Source: Bacillus thuringiensis (GTDB lineage: Bacteria > Bacillota > Bacilli > Bacillales > Bacillaceae_G). Taken from it: a DNA stretch of 64,000 bases. Position 1 is the first letter of the stretch. Every line of letters begins with the position of its first letter. Below, in pieces: positions 1 through 7,760 of this stretch. The notes beneath the pieces are model-generated. The model was not told the DNA's origin and did not search any database. It saw nothing but the letters and a program-made list of their open reading frames with translations. The DNA is taken from NCBI RefSeq assembly GCF_022095615.2, contig NZ_CP155559.1:4927501-4991500 (forward strand), given 5' to 3'. The position numbers and the translations under genes are program-made.

Positions 1-33
1 CTTTTTTTACTATGAGGAAGGAGCATACACTGC

Positions 34-1245
34 ATGAATCTTTTATGGGGAATTGGCGGCGTGATTGGAGTATTAGCAATTGCTTTCTTACTATCTTCCA
101 ACCGCAAAGCTATTAATTGGCGCACAATTTTAATCGCGCTAGCATTACAAATGTCATTTTCATTTATCGTATTACGATGGGATGCCGGAAAAGCAGGTTT
201 AAAATACGCTGCTGATGGTGTTCAAGGATTAATTAATTTTTCTTACGAGGGAATTAAGTTCGTTGCTGGGGATTTAGTCAACGCAAAAGGCCCTTGGGGA
301 TTTGTCTTCTTTATTCAAGCACTACTTCCAATCGTATTTATTAGTTCATTAGTAGCAATCTTATATCATTTCGGTATTATGCAGAGATTTGTGAGTGTCG
401 TTGGTGGCGCATTAAGTAAACTTCTTGGAACTTCTAAAGCAGAAAGTTTAAACTCAGTAACAACTGTATTTTTAGGACAAACTGAAGCTCCAATCTTAAT
501 CAAACCTTACTTAGCACGTTTAACAAATAGTGAATTCTTCACTATTATGGTAAGCGGTATGACAGCTGTTGCCGGATCAGTTCTTGTCGGCTATGCAGCA
601 ATGGGTATTCCGTTAGAACACTTATTAGCAGCAGCAATTATGGCAGCTCCATCAAGTTTATTAATCGCGAAACTAATTATGCCAGAAACAGAAAAAGTAG
701 ATAATAACGTTGAACTTTCTACAGAACGTGAAGATGCAAACGTTATCGATGCAGCTGCACGTGGTGCATCTGAAGGTATGCAACTTGTTATTAACGTAGC
801 AGCAATGTTAATGGCTTTCATCGCATTAATCGCTTTATTAAATGGTCTATTAGGATTAATTGGCTCTCTGTTCCATATTAAACTTAGCCTTGATTTAATC
901 TTCGGTTACTTATTATCACCATTTGCAATCTTAATCGGGGTTTCTCCAGGGGAAGCTATACAGGCAGCAAGCTTTATCGGTCAAAAACTTGCAATCAACG
1001 AATTCGTTGCATACGCAAACTTGGGACCACACATGGCAGAGTTCTCTGCAAAAACAAACTTAATTTTAACATTCGCAATCTGTGGATTCGCAAACTTCTC
1101 TTCTATCGCAATTCAATTAGGTGTAACTGGAACGTTAGCTCCTACTCGCCGTAAACAAATTGCACAGTTAGGGATTAAAGCAGTTATCGCTGGTACATTA
1201 GCGAACTTCTTAAATGCAGCAGTTGCAGGTATGATGTTCCTATAA
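34..1245 (+). CDS. nupC: NupC-type concentrative nucleoside transporter
   Basis: This is a polytopic membrane protein of 403 residues, the usual length for the CNT family, which imports nucleosides by cation symport. The family signature GQTEAPIL lies at residues 148-155, in the core nucleoside-binding region, and at least eight hydrophobic segments are visible. A GAAGGAG-type ribosome binding site precedes the ATG at 34. The gene stands alone here and is followed by a terminator hairpin. The family is certain. The nucleoside preference (pyrimidine or purine) cannot be read from the sequence, and bacilli often carry several paralogues, so the symbol is by family. Confidence 0.85.
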   Translation: MNLLWGIGGVIGVLAIAFLLSSNRKAINWRTILIALALQMSFSFIVLRWDAGKAGLKYAADGVQGLINFSYEGIKFVAGDLVNAKGPWGFVFFIQALLPIVFISSLVAILYHFGIMQRFVSVVGGALSKLLGTSKAESLNSVTTVFLGQTEAPILIKPYLARLTNSEFFTIMVSGMTAVAGSVLVGYAAMGIPLEHLLAAAIMAAPSSLLIAKLIMPETEKVDNNVELSTEREDANVIDAAARGASEGMQLVINVAAMLMAFIALIALLNGLLGLIGSLFHIKLSLDLIFGYLLSPFAILIGVSPGEAIQAASFIGQKLAINEFVAYANLGPHMAEFSAKTNLILTFAICGFANFSSIAIQLGVTGTLAPTRRKQIAQLGIKAVIAGTLANFLNAAVAGMMFL

Positions 1246-1253
1246 AATGATGT

Positions 1254-1287
1254 AAAGTCTCCTCTTTCTAAAGAGGGGGCTTTTTAT
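1254..1287 (+). terminator. Intrinsic terminator after the nucleoside transporter
   Basis: A stem of about 11 pairs (AGTCTCCTCTTT with AAAGAGGGGGCT, including G-U pairs) closes a short loop and is followed by TTTTTATT, just after the stop codon. Confidence 0.8.
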
Positions 1288-1503
1288 TATATTCTTTATT
1301 TTTTTAGTATATATTCAATTCTTCATGCTGAAATATAAAAACATTATGATACAATAATTAGTAAGTCTGTTTATTTTTTCTTGCAAAAGAGGAATACTAC
1401 TTGTGGTTGTTCTCCAAAATAACCTAGTCATCCGGTCTATTTCTTAATAATTGCGCATACTACAAGTATCCTTGCATGAATTATCTTTAAGGAGGAAAGT
1501 TTT

Positions 1504-2259
1504 GTGAAAGATAACTTCTATAAAGTCCTCTCTATGTGGATTTTACAAATTTTATTTTATTTTACAACTGTACATGTCACGCAATATGAGCATGCTCTCA
1601 TTTTCACAATTATATATGTAATTGTTAATGTACTATTTCTATTATTGAATGATAAAACCGCATTTGTTCTCTTTATATTAGGAACCATTACTTCGGTATT
1701 CTATCTGTTCTACCAAGCATGGCTTTACTTATGGAGTACATCAGAACAATGGGAATACATTATTACTCACTTCCTAATGTCAGCAAACTTCTTCATCGTA
1801 TATATCTCAACTCATTTATTAAAGAAGGTTATTCATGAAAATAAAGAATTAACCGAACGTGTGAGAATATTAGAACAATACATTGGAGAATCAAAATTAT
1901 TAACAAGACAAGAATTCGAAAGACGACAAGCATTATTAATCACTGCAATGAATCGTCGTAATGAAACAGGCGTTATTATTTACTTTGATTTCAATTCCTT
2001 TAGTAAATATACGAAGGAAAGTGTTATGGACCGTGTAGCTTCATTATTAGTTGAAACGATAAGAGATGACTTTGACCTTGCCGCTGAATACGATAATAAT
2101 AAGCTCGTTATTTTATTACAAAACACAAATGAAGCCGGTGCTGACATTGTAATGAACCGTCTAAAGCCAAAAATGGAGAAATGGCTTGCTGCTGAAGCGA
2201 TTCAAGATATAAAAATTTCACGCGAGCAAATTGGGAACAAAGGAAAGACATTATTATGA
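1504..2259 (+). CDS. Membrane protein with degenerate GGDEF domain (YdaK-like)
   Basis: The protein has 251 residues. Residues 1-108 hold about four membrane segments, 109-130 look like a short coiled-coil linker, and 135-245 resemble a GGDEF fold. The signature is ruined: DNNKL stands at 197-201 where GGDEF should be, so diguanylate cyclase activity is very unlikely. At the RxxD inhibitory site the arginine position (188) is Asp, though Arg187 is adjacent. The start is GTG with AAGGAGG at 1489-1495. The gene overlaps the next by 4 bp. In B. subtilis the degenerate-GGDEF protein YdaK binds c-di-GMP and works with a co-operonic glycosyltransferase (YdaM), so a receptor or gatekeeper role is inferred here. 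The homology call rests on architecture and context. Confidence 0.7.
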   Translation: MKDNFYKVLSMWILQILFYFTTVHVTQYEHALIFTIIYVIVNVLFLLLNDKTAFVLFILGTITSVFYLFYQAWLYLWSTSEQWEYIITHFLMSANFFIVYISTHLLKKVIHENKELTERVRILEQYIGESKLLTRQEFERRQALLITAMNRRNETGVIIYFDFNSFSKYTKESVMDRVASLLVETIRDDFDLAAEYDNNKLVILLQNTNEAGADIVMNRLKPKMEKWLAAEAIQDIKISREQIGNKGKTLL

Positions 2260-3557
2260 TGACACTCGTTATACTGCTTTTATTCCTTCTGTTTTGCGTA
2301 CTCGTTTTTTGGATTAGTATCACATTTTCAATCAAGTATATACTTATCTTTACAGCCTTTCTATTCTCTGCCTTACTTGTTTACTATTCTTTCTTAACAC
2401 TCGCAGGCTTAATTCACCGAAATAGTAAACGAAAAGATCGTACGCTAGAACATTATCCAAGCGTCGATATTTTAATACCTGCCCACAATGAAGGTGTCGT
2501 TATTAAAGATACTTTAGAGGCGATGGCGAAGATTGAATATCCAGGCAGACTAACTGTTTATTTATTAAACGATAACTCTCAAGATGAGACACCTGAAATT
2601 GGTGACGATTTTGACAAAGCTTATGCTCATATTCGTCACATTCGTGTTCCAGCGGGGGAACCGAAAGGGAAATCGCGTGTATTAAACTATGGTCTTAGTA
2701 TTTCAGATGGTGAATACTTCTGTGTGTATGATGCAGATAACCAGCCTGAACCACATGCACTGCGAATGCTTGTAGAACACGCTGAAACAACCGAGGATGC
2801 TGTTGGAGCTGTTGGTCACGTTCGTACTGTAAATGAAAAAAGAAACTGGCTAACACGAATGATTTCGTTAGAATTTCAAATCTTCCAGCTCCTTATGCAA
2901 TCCGGACGCTGGTTACTATTCCAAACAGGTTCACTAACAGGAACAAACATGCTTCTTCGCCGCTCTGCATTAGAAGAGCTTGGCGGTTATGATCCGTATG
3001 CAATTGCAGAAGACGCTGAATTAACATTACGAATTACACAAAAAGGCTATCTCTTACCGATCGTTCCAGAATCGATTACATGGGAACAAGAACCTGAGCA
3101 TTTAAAAATTCTTATTAAGCAGCGTACACGTTGGCTCCAAGGGAACTTGTACATTTTAGAAAAAATGTTTTCTTCCCTAAGTTTCTTTAAAGGAAAACTT
3201 CTCGTCCATTCCTTACAACAGGTTTTAGTGTATGTTGTATTTTGGCTGTTCTTAATCATTTCGAATGTTTGGTTTGTAATTGGGTTACTCGGGATATTCC
3301 AAATTCAATATAGCATTCCGCTACTATTCATGTGGTATGTCGCATATATTACATATGTTTCCCAATTATTTAGTGCCCAGAGTGTGGAACGAACCTTTAC
3401 ACCAACTAACATTTTTATTAGTGTTATCATGTACTTTACGTACGCACAACTCTTTACGTACTTATTCATTCGTAGCTTAATTTTATACTTACGTGCAAAG
3501 AGCAAGAAACAAGTCATTGGGTGGGATAAAACAGTTCGATTCAAAAAAGATAAATAA
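2256..3557 (+). CDS. Processive family 2 glycosyltransferase (YdaM-like)
   Basis: A 433-residue membrane glycosyltransferase. It has two N-terminal membrane segments (about 3-50), a GT2 catalytic domain with the D-x-D at 159-161 (YDADNQ), a later acidic AEDAELTLR motif, and a QRTRW motif typical of processive synthases such as hyaluronan, cellulose and PNAG synthases, followed by three or four C-terminal membrane segments. It probably polymerises and extrudes a polysaccharide from a nucleotide sugar. It is translationally coupled to the degenerate-GGDEF gene (ATGATG overlaps the TGA stop), which suggests control by a c-di-GMP-type signal. The sugar is unknown. The other genes of the B. subtilis yda exopolysaccharide operon are absent beside it. 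Confidence 0.85.
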   Translation: MMTLVILLLFLLFCVLVFWISITFSIKYILIFTAFLFSALLVYYSFLTLAGLIHRNSKRKDRTLEHYPSVDILIPAHNEGVVIKDTLEAMAKIEYPGRLTVYLLNDNSQDETPEIGDDFDKAYAHIRHIRVPAGEPKGKSRVLNYGLSISDGEYFCVYDADNQPEPHALRMLVEHAETTEDAVGAVGHVRTVNEKRNWLTRMISLEFQIFQLLMQSGRWLLFQTGSLTGTNMLLRRSALEELGGYDPYAIAEDAELTLRITQKGYLLPIVPESITWEQEPEHLKILIKQRTRWLQGNLYILEKMFSSLSFFKGKLLVHSLQQVLVYVVFWLFLIISNVWFVIGLLGIFQIQYSIPLLFMWYVAYITYVSQLFSAQSVERTFTPTNIFISVIMYFTYAQLFTYLFIRSLILYLRAKSKKQVIGWDKTVRFKKDK

Positions 3558-3560
3558 TAA

Positions 3561-3597
3561 AAATAAGCACAGAGCGCCGTATGCTCTGTGCTTATTT
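3561..3597. terminator. Bidirectional terminator hairpin
   Basis: A perfect 15-bp stem (AAATAAGCACAGAGC with its complement) with a 7-base loop follows the glycosyltransferase. It has T-rich flanks on both strands and could also serve the small gene at 3704-3838. Confidence 0.85.
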
Positions 3598-3703
3598 ATT
3601 GCCGTATAAATTATATATCAGACAATACCCCTTAGCTGAAAGTAATTTCACGTCCATCCCCCAACGAACGATTGACCTTCATTTATATACGAAAAAGTGA
3701 TTG

Positions 3704-3838
3704 CTATTTTTGTAGAACCAATTGCTTCTCTTGCTGTTCTTTGCGCGTTTCAGTCTTAGGTTCCGTGCTTTCTTGGACACTACGATGTGCCACACGTTTC
3801 AAACAAATATGCTTCCACTTTCTTTCGTAACGTTTCAT
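3704..3838 (-). CDS. Small basic hypothetical protein (44 aa)
   Basis: A short open frame encodes a 44-residue, highly charged protein beginning MKRYERKWKHICLK and rich in Lys, Arg, Glu and Gln. I do not recognise a family. Support for expression is a good SigA-type promoter at 3898-3926 on the same strand and an AAGGGGG at 3851-3857. The 12-base spacing from that site to the ATG is long but usable. Reading ends at 3704, and the shared hairpin at 3561-3597 lies downstream. The frame is too short for coding statistics to be decisive. Confidence 0.5.
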   Translation of the reverse strand: MKRYERKWKHICLKRVAHRSVQESTEPKTETRKEQQEKQLVLQK

Positions 3839-4081
3839 TATTCTAGATGTCCCCCTTGAATGCGCTTTAAAACTATTTGAAATCGCTTACAGGAAATAAT
3901 ATAGCACATATACATAAACGTGACAACACATTTCCGACAATTTTTTGTCAAAAATATGAATAGAATTTATAGAATATCGAATATTGTCGAAATACATCGT
4001 TTTTTCTTCGTATAAAAGGCATACTACTTATATAGTAAAGTATTTTATTTCCCTTACTTGCAGTTCAAATTCCTTCTATAT
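3839..4081. other. Intergenic stretch, AT-rich
   Basis: Apart from the minus-strand promoter for the small gene at its left end, I see no coding frame, repeat or RNA structure in this stretch between the small gene and the terminator of the betaine-type transporter. Confidence 0.5.
3898..3926 (-). promoter_or_regulatory. SigA-type promoter for the 44-aa gene
   Basis: On the minus strand TTGTCA (3921-3926) and TATATT (3898-3903) are separated by exactly 17 bases. This is about 50 bases upstream of the small gene's ATG. Confidence 0.55.
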
Positions 4082-4114
4082 AAAAAAGAGCTGATACATA
4101 ATCAGCTCCTTTTC
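4082..4114 (-). terminator. Intrinsic terminator of the BCCT transporter
   Basis: An 8-bp stem (GAGCTGAT with ATCAGCTC) followed by a run of six T on the minus strand lies just downstream of the stop codon. Confidence 0.85.
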
Positions 4115-4124
4115 CTTCTATATA

Positions 4125-5639
4125 TTAATGACGCTTCATACGTCCTTCTTTTTGTAACTCTTTAAATAATGCCGCCATCATAAAGAAAATAACGAAAACG
4201 AATGGGAATGCCGCTATGATAGCTGCCGTTTGTAAGGCTTCTAATCCACCAATATATAATAAGATAGAAGCTAGCGCGGCTAAAACGATACCCCAAACCA
4301 TTTTAATACGGTTCGGCGGATTTAAACTACCGTGTGTTGTTAACATCCCTAAAACAAATGTCGCAGAATCTGCGGATGTAATAAAGAATGTAGAAATCAG
4401 AAGAATTGCTAGAACAGATAAAGCTGATCCAAAGCTTCCCATCTGATCAAACATAGCGAACAATCCTACTTCTGTCCCCATCTCTTTAATTTTTTCAAAG
4501 ATATGTGCATCACCGAACAGCTCCATATGAATACCAGTCCCGCCGAAAACAGAGAACCAAAGCGCACCGATTACAGTCGGTACGAGTAACACACCGATAA
4601 CAAACTCACGAATCGTACGTCCTCGTGAAACACGGGCAATAAACGTACCTACGAATGGTGACCATGCAATCCACCATGCCCAATAGAAAATTGTCCATGA
4701 CTGAATCCATTGGTTTCCACCTTCATCTAATGGACTTAAACGGAAGCTCATGCTTGGCAATTCCTGAATATAAGAACCGATTGTTGAAGTGAAGTAATTC
4801 ATAATAAAGTTTGTTGGACCTGCAAATAATACAATAATCATAAGTGCAAACGCCAAAATAATATTCGCATTACTTAAATATTTAATTCCTTTATCAAGAC
4901 CTGTTTGCGCAGATAACATGAAAAGAACGGTTACGATTGCAATAATAACTAACTGTGTCGGCAATGAATTCGGGATAGATGTTAAATAACTAACACCACC
5001 AGCAATTTGTTTCGCACCAAGACCTAATGATGTTGCGACACCAAACACAGTTGCGAAAACAGCTAACACATCAAATGAATGAGCAATACGTCCATGTTCC
5101 CCGCCTTTAAATAACGGACCTACTGTCGCACTAATCGTACTTGCTTTTCCTTTTCTAAAAGTAAAGTAAGCAATACACAGCGCTACGAATGCATATAGTC
5201 CCCACGGATGTAATCCCCAATGGAAAAATGAAAAACGTAATGCAAGACGCGCACTTTCCTCAGTTGCACCTTCTCCAAATGGAGGTGCGTACAAATGGTT
5301 TAATGGTTCAGCAACGCCCCAGAAAACTAAACCGATACCCATACCAGCGCTAAATAGCATAGCAAACCATGTCATATAACTATAATCAGGTTCATCATCA
5401 TCTTTACCTAAACGAATAGAACCGTATTTCGAAACAATTAAAAAGATAGACACACCTAAAATAATAGAAACAGAAATAATATAGAACCATCCAAACTTAC
5501 TAACCAATGCCGTTTGAATCGCAGTCGTTACATTTCCTAGGCTACCTTTTCCAATAATAGATTCGGGAATAATCCCCCAAATTGTAAATGCAATACATAA
5601 TGTTAATGAAACGATGAATGTTTTTGTCAGTTTCCTCAT
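4125..5639 (-). CDS. BCCT family betaine/choline-type transporter (OpuD-like)
   Basis: The protein has 504 residues and twelve predicted membrane segments. It carries the BCCT glycine-rich motif GMGIGLVFWGVAEP and the tryptophan-rich segment YWAWWIAWSPFVGTFIARVS, the signatures of sodium- or proton-coupled uptake of glycine betaine and related trimethylammonium compounds. A role in osmoprotection is inferred. I chose the ATG at 5639 because GAAGGGGG precedes it at good spacing, while the longer frame starting 13 codons upstream has no such site. Bacilli carry several BCCT paralogues, so the substrate is not assigned. The gene stands alone with its own terminator. Confidence 0.85.
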   Translation of the reverse strand: MRKLTKTFIVSLTLCIAFTIWGIIPESIIGKGSLGNVTTAIQTALVSKFGWFYIISVSIILGVSIFLIVSKYGSIRLGKDDDEPDYSYMTWFAMLFSAGMGIGLVFWGVAEPLNHLYAPPFGEGATEESARLALRFSFFHWGLHPWGLYAFVALCIAYFTFRKGKASTISATVGPLFKGGEHGRIAHSFDVLAVFATVFGVATSLGLGAKQIAGGVSYLTSIPNSLPTQLVIIAIVTVLFMLSAQTGLDKGIKYLSNANIILAFALMIIVLFAGPTNFIMNYFTSTIGSYIQELPSMSFRLSPLDEGGNQWIQSWTIFYWAWWIAWSPFVGTFIARVSRGRTIREFVIGVLLVPTVIGALWFSVFGGTGIHMELFGDAHIFEKIKEMGTEVGLFAMFDQMGSFGSALSVLAILLISTFFITSADSATFVLGMLTTHGSLNPPNRIKMVWGIVLAALASILLYIGGLEALQTAAIIAAFPFVFVIFFMMAALFKELQKEGRMKRH

Positions 5640-6066
5640 CAAATCCCCCTTCGTAGGTTTCACTTTTGTAAATAACATAAATTCCGATATGTAAAATCGG
5701 ATAGAAAACTATAATTTTACGGTGATTTTCTTATTTTCACCTTCACCAACTAGAATTCTTATGGACAGCCTTACCTTCCGTATAATCTTTTTACTCTGCA
5801 AGAGCTATAAGATCGAAATACTGCTGTCAAATTGTGCGAGAAAAATGCGGATGGGAATGTGTTTTCCCAAAAAAGGATGTGTTACAGATGTAAAAAAGGG
5901 CATTTTTCTTCCTTGCAACCCTTTCTGTTTGTAACAATTATGCGGTTTTTTTGCTAGTATATAGCACGTGTTTATAGTTTCACAAACAAAATGTTTATGT
6001 TTATATAACTATATTACCCATAAAACGGTAAAATACTCAAGGAATGTAACTGTTTAGTAAACATCA

Positions 6067-6083
6067 TGTAACACTCCTGTAAT
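6067..6083 (+). promoter_or_regulatory. WalR (YycF)-type binding box
   Basis: TGTAAC, five bases, TGTAAT: an exact match to the WalR direct-repeat consensus TGTWAH-N5-TGTWAH. It lies about 220 bases upstream of the secreted SH3/3D cell-wall protein, a gene class (B. subtilis YocH) known to be in the WalRK regulon. Confidence 0.6.
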
Positions 6084-6261
6084 ATTTTTATTTACGCCGA
6101 AAACAATATGTTGTATTAAATATTTTGAATATAAGTAGAAACCTACTAATCATATAGAATGAAAAACGCTTTCTTATATTTTTTGCTATATTACAGGATG
6201 TTAACGACTGATTACGAATGGTTTGTAATTGTGTGTTTTCCCCAAATCCGAAAAAATCTGT

Positions 6262-6270
6262 TGCTATAAT
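6262..6270 (+). promoter_or_regulatory. Extended -10 promoter element
   Basis: TGCTATAAT has both the TG extension and a perfect TATAAT, 34 bases before the entA-like ATG. No good -35 is visible at 16-18 bases, which fits an activator-dependent or extended -10 promoter. Confidence 0.5.
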
Positions 6271-6303
6271 GAGGACACGAAAACAAACGCAATGGAGGCT
6301 ATC

Positions 6304-7182
6304 ATGAAAAAATTAATTGGAATAGCAACAGCAGCAGTTTTTGGTCTTGGGATTTTCACATCATCTGCTAATGCAGAAACTGTTGTAACAACAGACGTAC
6401 TAAACGTACGCGAAAACCCTACTACGGAATCAAAAGTTGTCGGTAAATTACTAAACGGTAATAAAATAGATGTTCAAAATACAGAGAACGGATGGTCAAA
6501 AATCACTTTAGACGGTAAAGACGCATTCGTAAGTGCAGAGTTCACAAAAAGCATCTACTACGTAACAGCTAACGTATTAAACGTACGTGCTGAAGCGAAC
6601 ACAAACTCAGAAATTCTTGGAACGTTGAAGAAAGACGATGTAATCGAAACAACGAACCAAGTACAAGATGAGTGGTTACAATTTGAATATAACGGGAAAA
6701 CAGCTTATGTTCATGTTCCTTTCTTAACAGGTACAGCACCTGTAATTGAGAAACAAGAAATAACTGCTCCTGCTAAAGCTGAAGCACCAGCTAAGGCTCA
6801 AACACCTGCAGCACAAGCAAAACCAGCTGCTAAGCCTGCTGTGAAAGCTGCTGAAACTAGCACACCTTCTGGTGGTCGTGAGTTAACAGTTGTAGCTACA
6901 GCATATACAGCTCACCCAAGCGAAAACGGTGGCACATACGGTGGCCGTGTATTAACTGCAATGGGTCATGACTTAACAGCGAATCCAAACATGAAAATGA
7001 TCGCTGTTGACCCGAAAGTAATCCCATTAGGATCTAAAGTATGGGTTGAAGGTTACGGAGAAGCTATCGCTGGAGATACTGGCGGTGCAATTAAAGGTAA
7101 CCGTATCGACATCCTACTTGGATCAGATAGTGCTGCTCAAAAATGGGGACGCAAAACTGTTAAAGTGAAAATTTTAAAATAA
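6304..7182 (+). CDS. entA: Secreted SH3b-SH3b-3D cell-wall protein (EntA/YocH type)
   Basis: A 292-residue exported protein. It has a signal peptide (about 1-25, ending in NAE), two bacterial SH3 domains (about 27-80 and 90-140) that bind peptidoglycan, an Ala/Pro/Lys linker (about 150-195), and a C-terminal 3D domain (about 200-292) with the three conserved Asp-containing motifs around DPKVIPLGS, AGDTGGAIKG and RIDI. 3D domains share a double-psi barrel with lytic transglycosylases, so a wall-remodelling role is likely. In the B. cereus group such proteins were named enterotoxin-like EntA/B/C, but toxicity is not implied by the sequence. I chose the ATG at 6304 because AATGGAGG and a signal peptide follow the usual pattern. 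Which of EntA/B/C it is, is a recollection. Confidence 0.8.
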   Translation: MKKLIGIATAAVFGLGIFTSSANAETVVTTDVLNVRENPTTESKVVGKLLNGNKIDVQNTENGWSKITLDGKDAFVSAEFTKSIYYVTANVLNVRAEANTNSEILGTLKKDDVIETTNQVQDEWLQFEYNGKTAYVHVPFLTGTAPVIEKQEITAPAKAEAPAKAQTPAAQAKPAAKPAVKAAETSTPSGGRELTVVATAYTAHPSENGGTYGGRVLTAMGHDLTANPNMKMIAVDPKVIPLGSKVWVEGYGEAIAGDTGGAIKGNRIDILLGSDSAAQKWGRKTVKVKILK

Positions 7183-7194
7183 CCAATGACTGCT

Positions 7195-7236
7195 AAAGCC
7201 AGTTCTCTTTGTTGAGAGCTGGCTTTTATTTTTTTA
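7195..7236 (+). terminator. Intrinsic terminator of the entA-like gene
   Basis: AAAGCCAG and CTGGCTTT pair with an inner TCTC/GAGA stem, followed by a T-rich run. Confidence 0.85.
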
Positions 7237-7261
7237 TAATAACTATAAGGAGGTTATGTCC

Positions 7262-7564
7262 ATGAATGTACAAGCAAAAGTAGACTGGATCGGTACACCA
7301 AAGCCGTATATATATAAAGATGAAGTAACATACGACGCTACTTCCATTGACTTCTCACTCGCTAGCGATGACAATCGATATAAATTAATTGTGCTCAGCT
7401 CTGAAGAAAATACTCATTACAAAATTGTCCAATATGGAATCAAACCCGGCTCACAAAAACCATTTCCTATCGACATTCCATTCGAACAAAACATGTTACC
7501 AATTATAGAACACATATTACATGATCCATATGTGCAAGCGATATTAAAAGAAACGCGCTCATAA
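7262..7564 (+). CDS. Hypothetical protein (100 aa), Bacillus type
   Basis: A soluble 100-residue protein beginning MNVQAKVDWIGTPKPYIYKDEV, with no signal peptide, membrane segment or recognisable motif. The start at 7262 is favoured over the ATG six bases upstream because AGGAGG sits 8 bases before it; the upstream ATG nearly touches the ribosome binding site. It looks like one of the small Bacillus-restricted domain families of unknown function. It has its own terminator, and an upstream hairpin separates it from the entA-like gene, so read-through or an unseen promoter must drive it. Function is unknown. Confidence 0.75.
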   Translation: MNVQAKVDWIGTPKPYIYKDEVTYDATSIDFSLASDDNRYKLIVLSSEENTHYKIVQYGIKPGSQKPFPIDIPFEQNMLPIIEHILHDPYVQAILKETRS

Positions 7565-7570
7565 TTGTAA

Positions 7571-7618
7571 AAAAGGATATCACCTCACCGGATTTTTTCG
7601 GCTAAGTGATATCCTTTT
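7571..7618. terminator. Terminator hairpin after the 100-aa gene
   Basis: A 13-bp stem (AAAAGGATATCAC with its complement) closes a 22-base loop, with T-rich ends on both strands. Confidence 0.75.
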
Positions 7619-7714
7619 ATTTTCGCTTCGTGAACACGAGTAGAGAAAAATATATCAACGCTTCGACACGAATTATCGATTTACTAGCAAAGATTTACAA
7701 GAAAAATAAACTAC

Positions 7715-7753
7715 AAAAAAAAGAGGCTGTTCAACAATATTGAACAACCTCTC
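7715..7753 (-). terminator. Terminator of the zinc-ribbon operon
   Basis: An 11-bp class stem (GAGGTTGTTCA with TGAACAGCCTC on the minus strand) is followed by a run of eight T, immediately downstream of the last gene. Confidence 0.85.
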
Positions 7754-7760
7754 TCCTTTA

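Larger units (their letters stand above)
5640..6303. other. Long intergenic regulatory region between two divergent genes
   Basis: This 664-base region separates the BCCT gene from the entA-like gene and holds promoters for both. Visible elements are a possible distal promoter on the plus strand (TTGCTA 5951-5956, TATAGT 5973-5978, spacing 16), a WalR-like box at 6067-6083 and an extended -10 at 6262-6270. A frame at 5722-5934 has no ribosome binding site or protein-like character and was not called. Confidence 0.5.

Noticed and set aside
5722..5934. Open frame of 70 codons on the plus strand in the long intergenic region
   Set aside because: No ribosome binding site, odd composition and overlap with promoter-like sequence. 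It looks like a chance frame.
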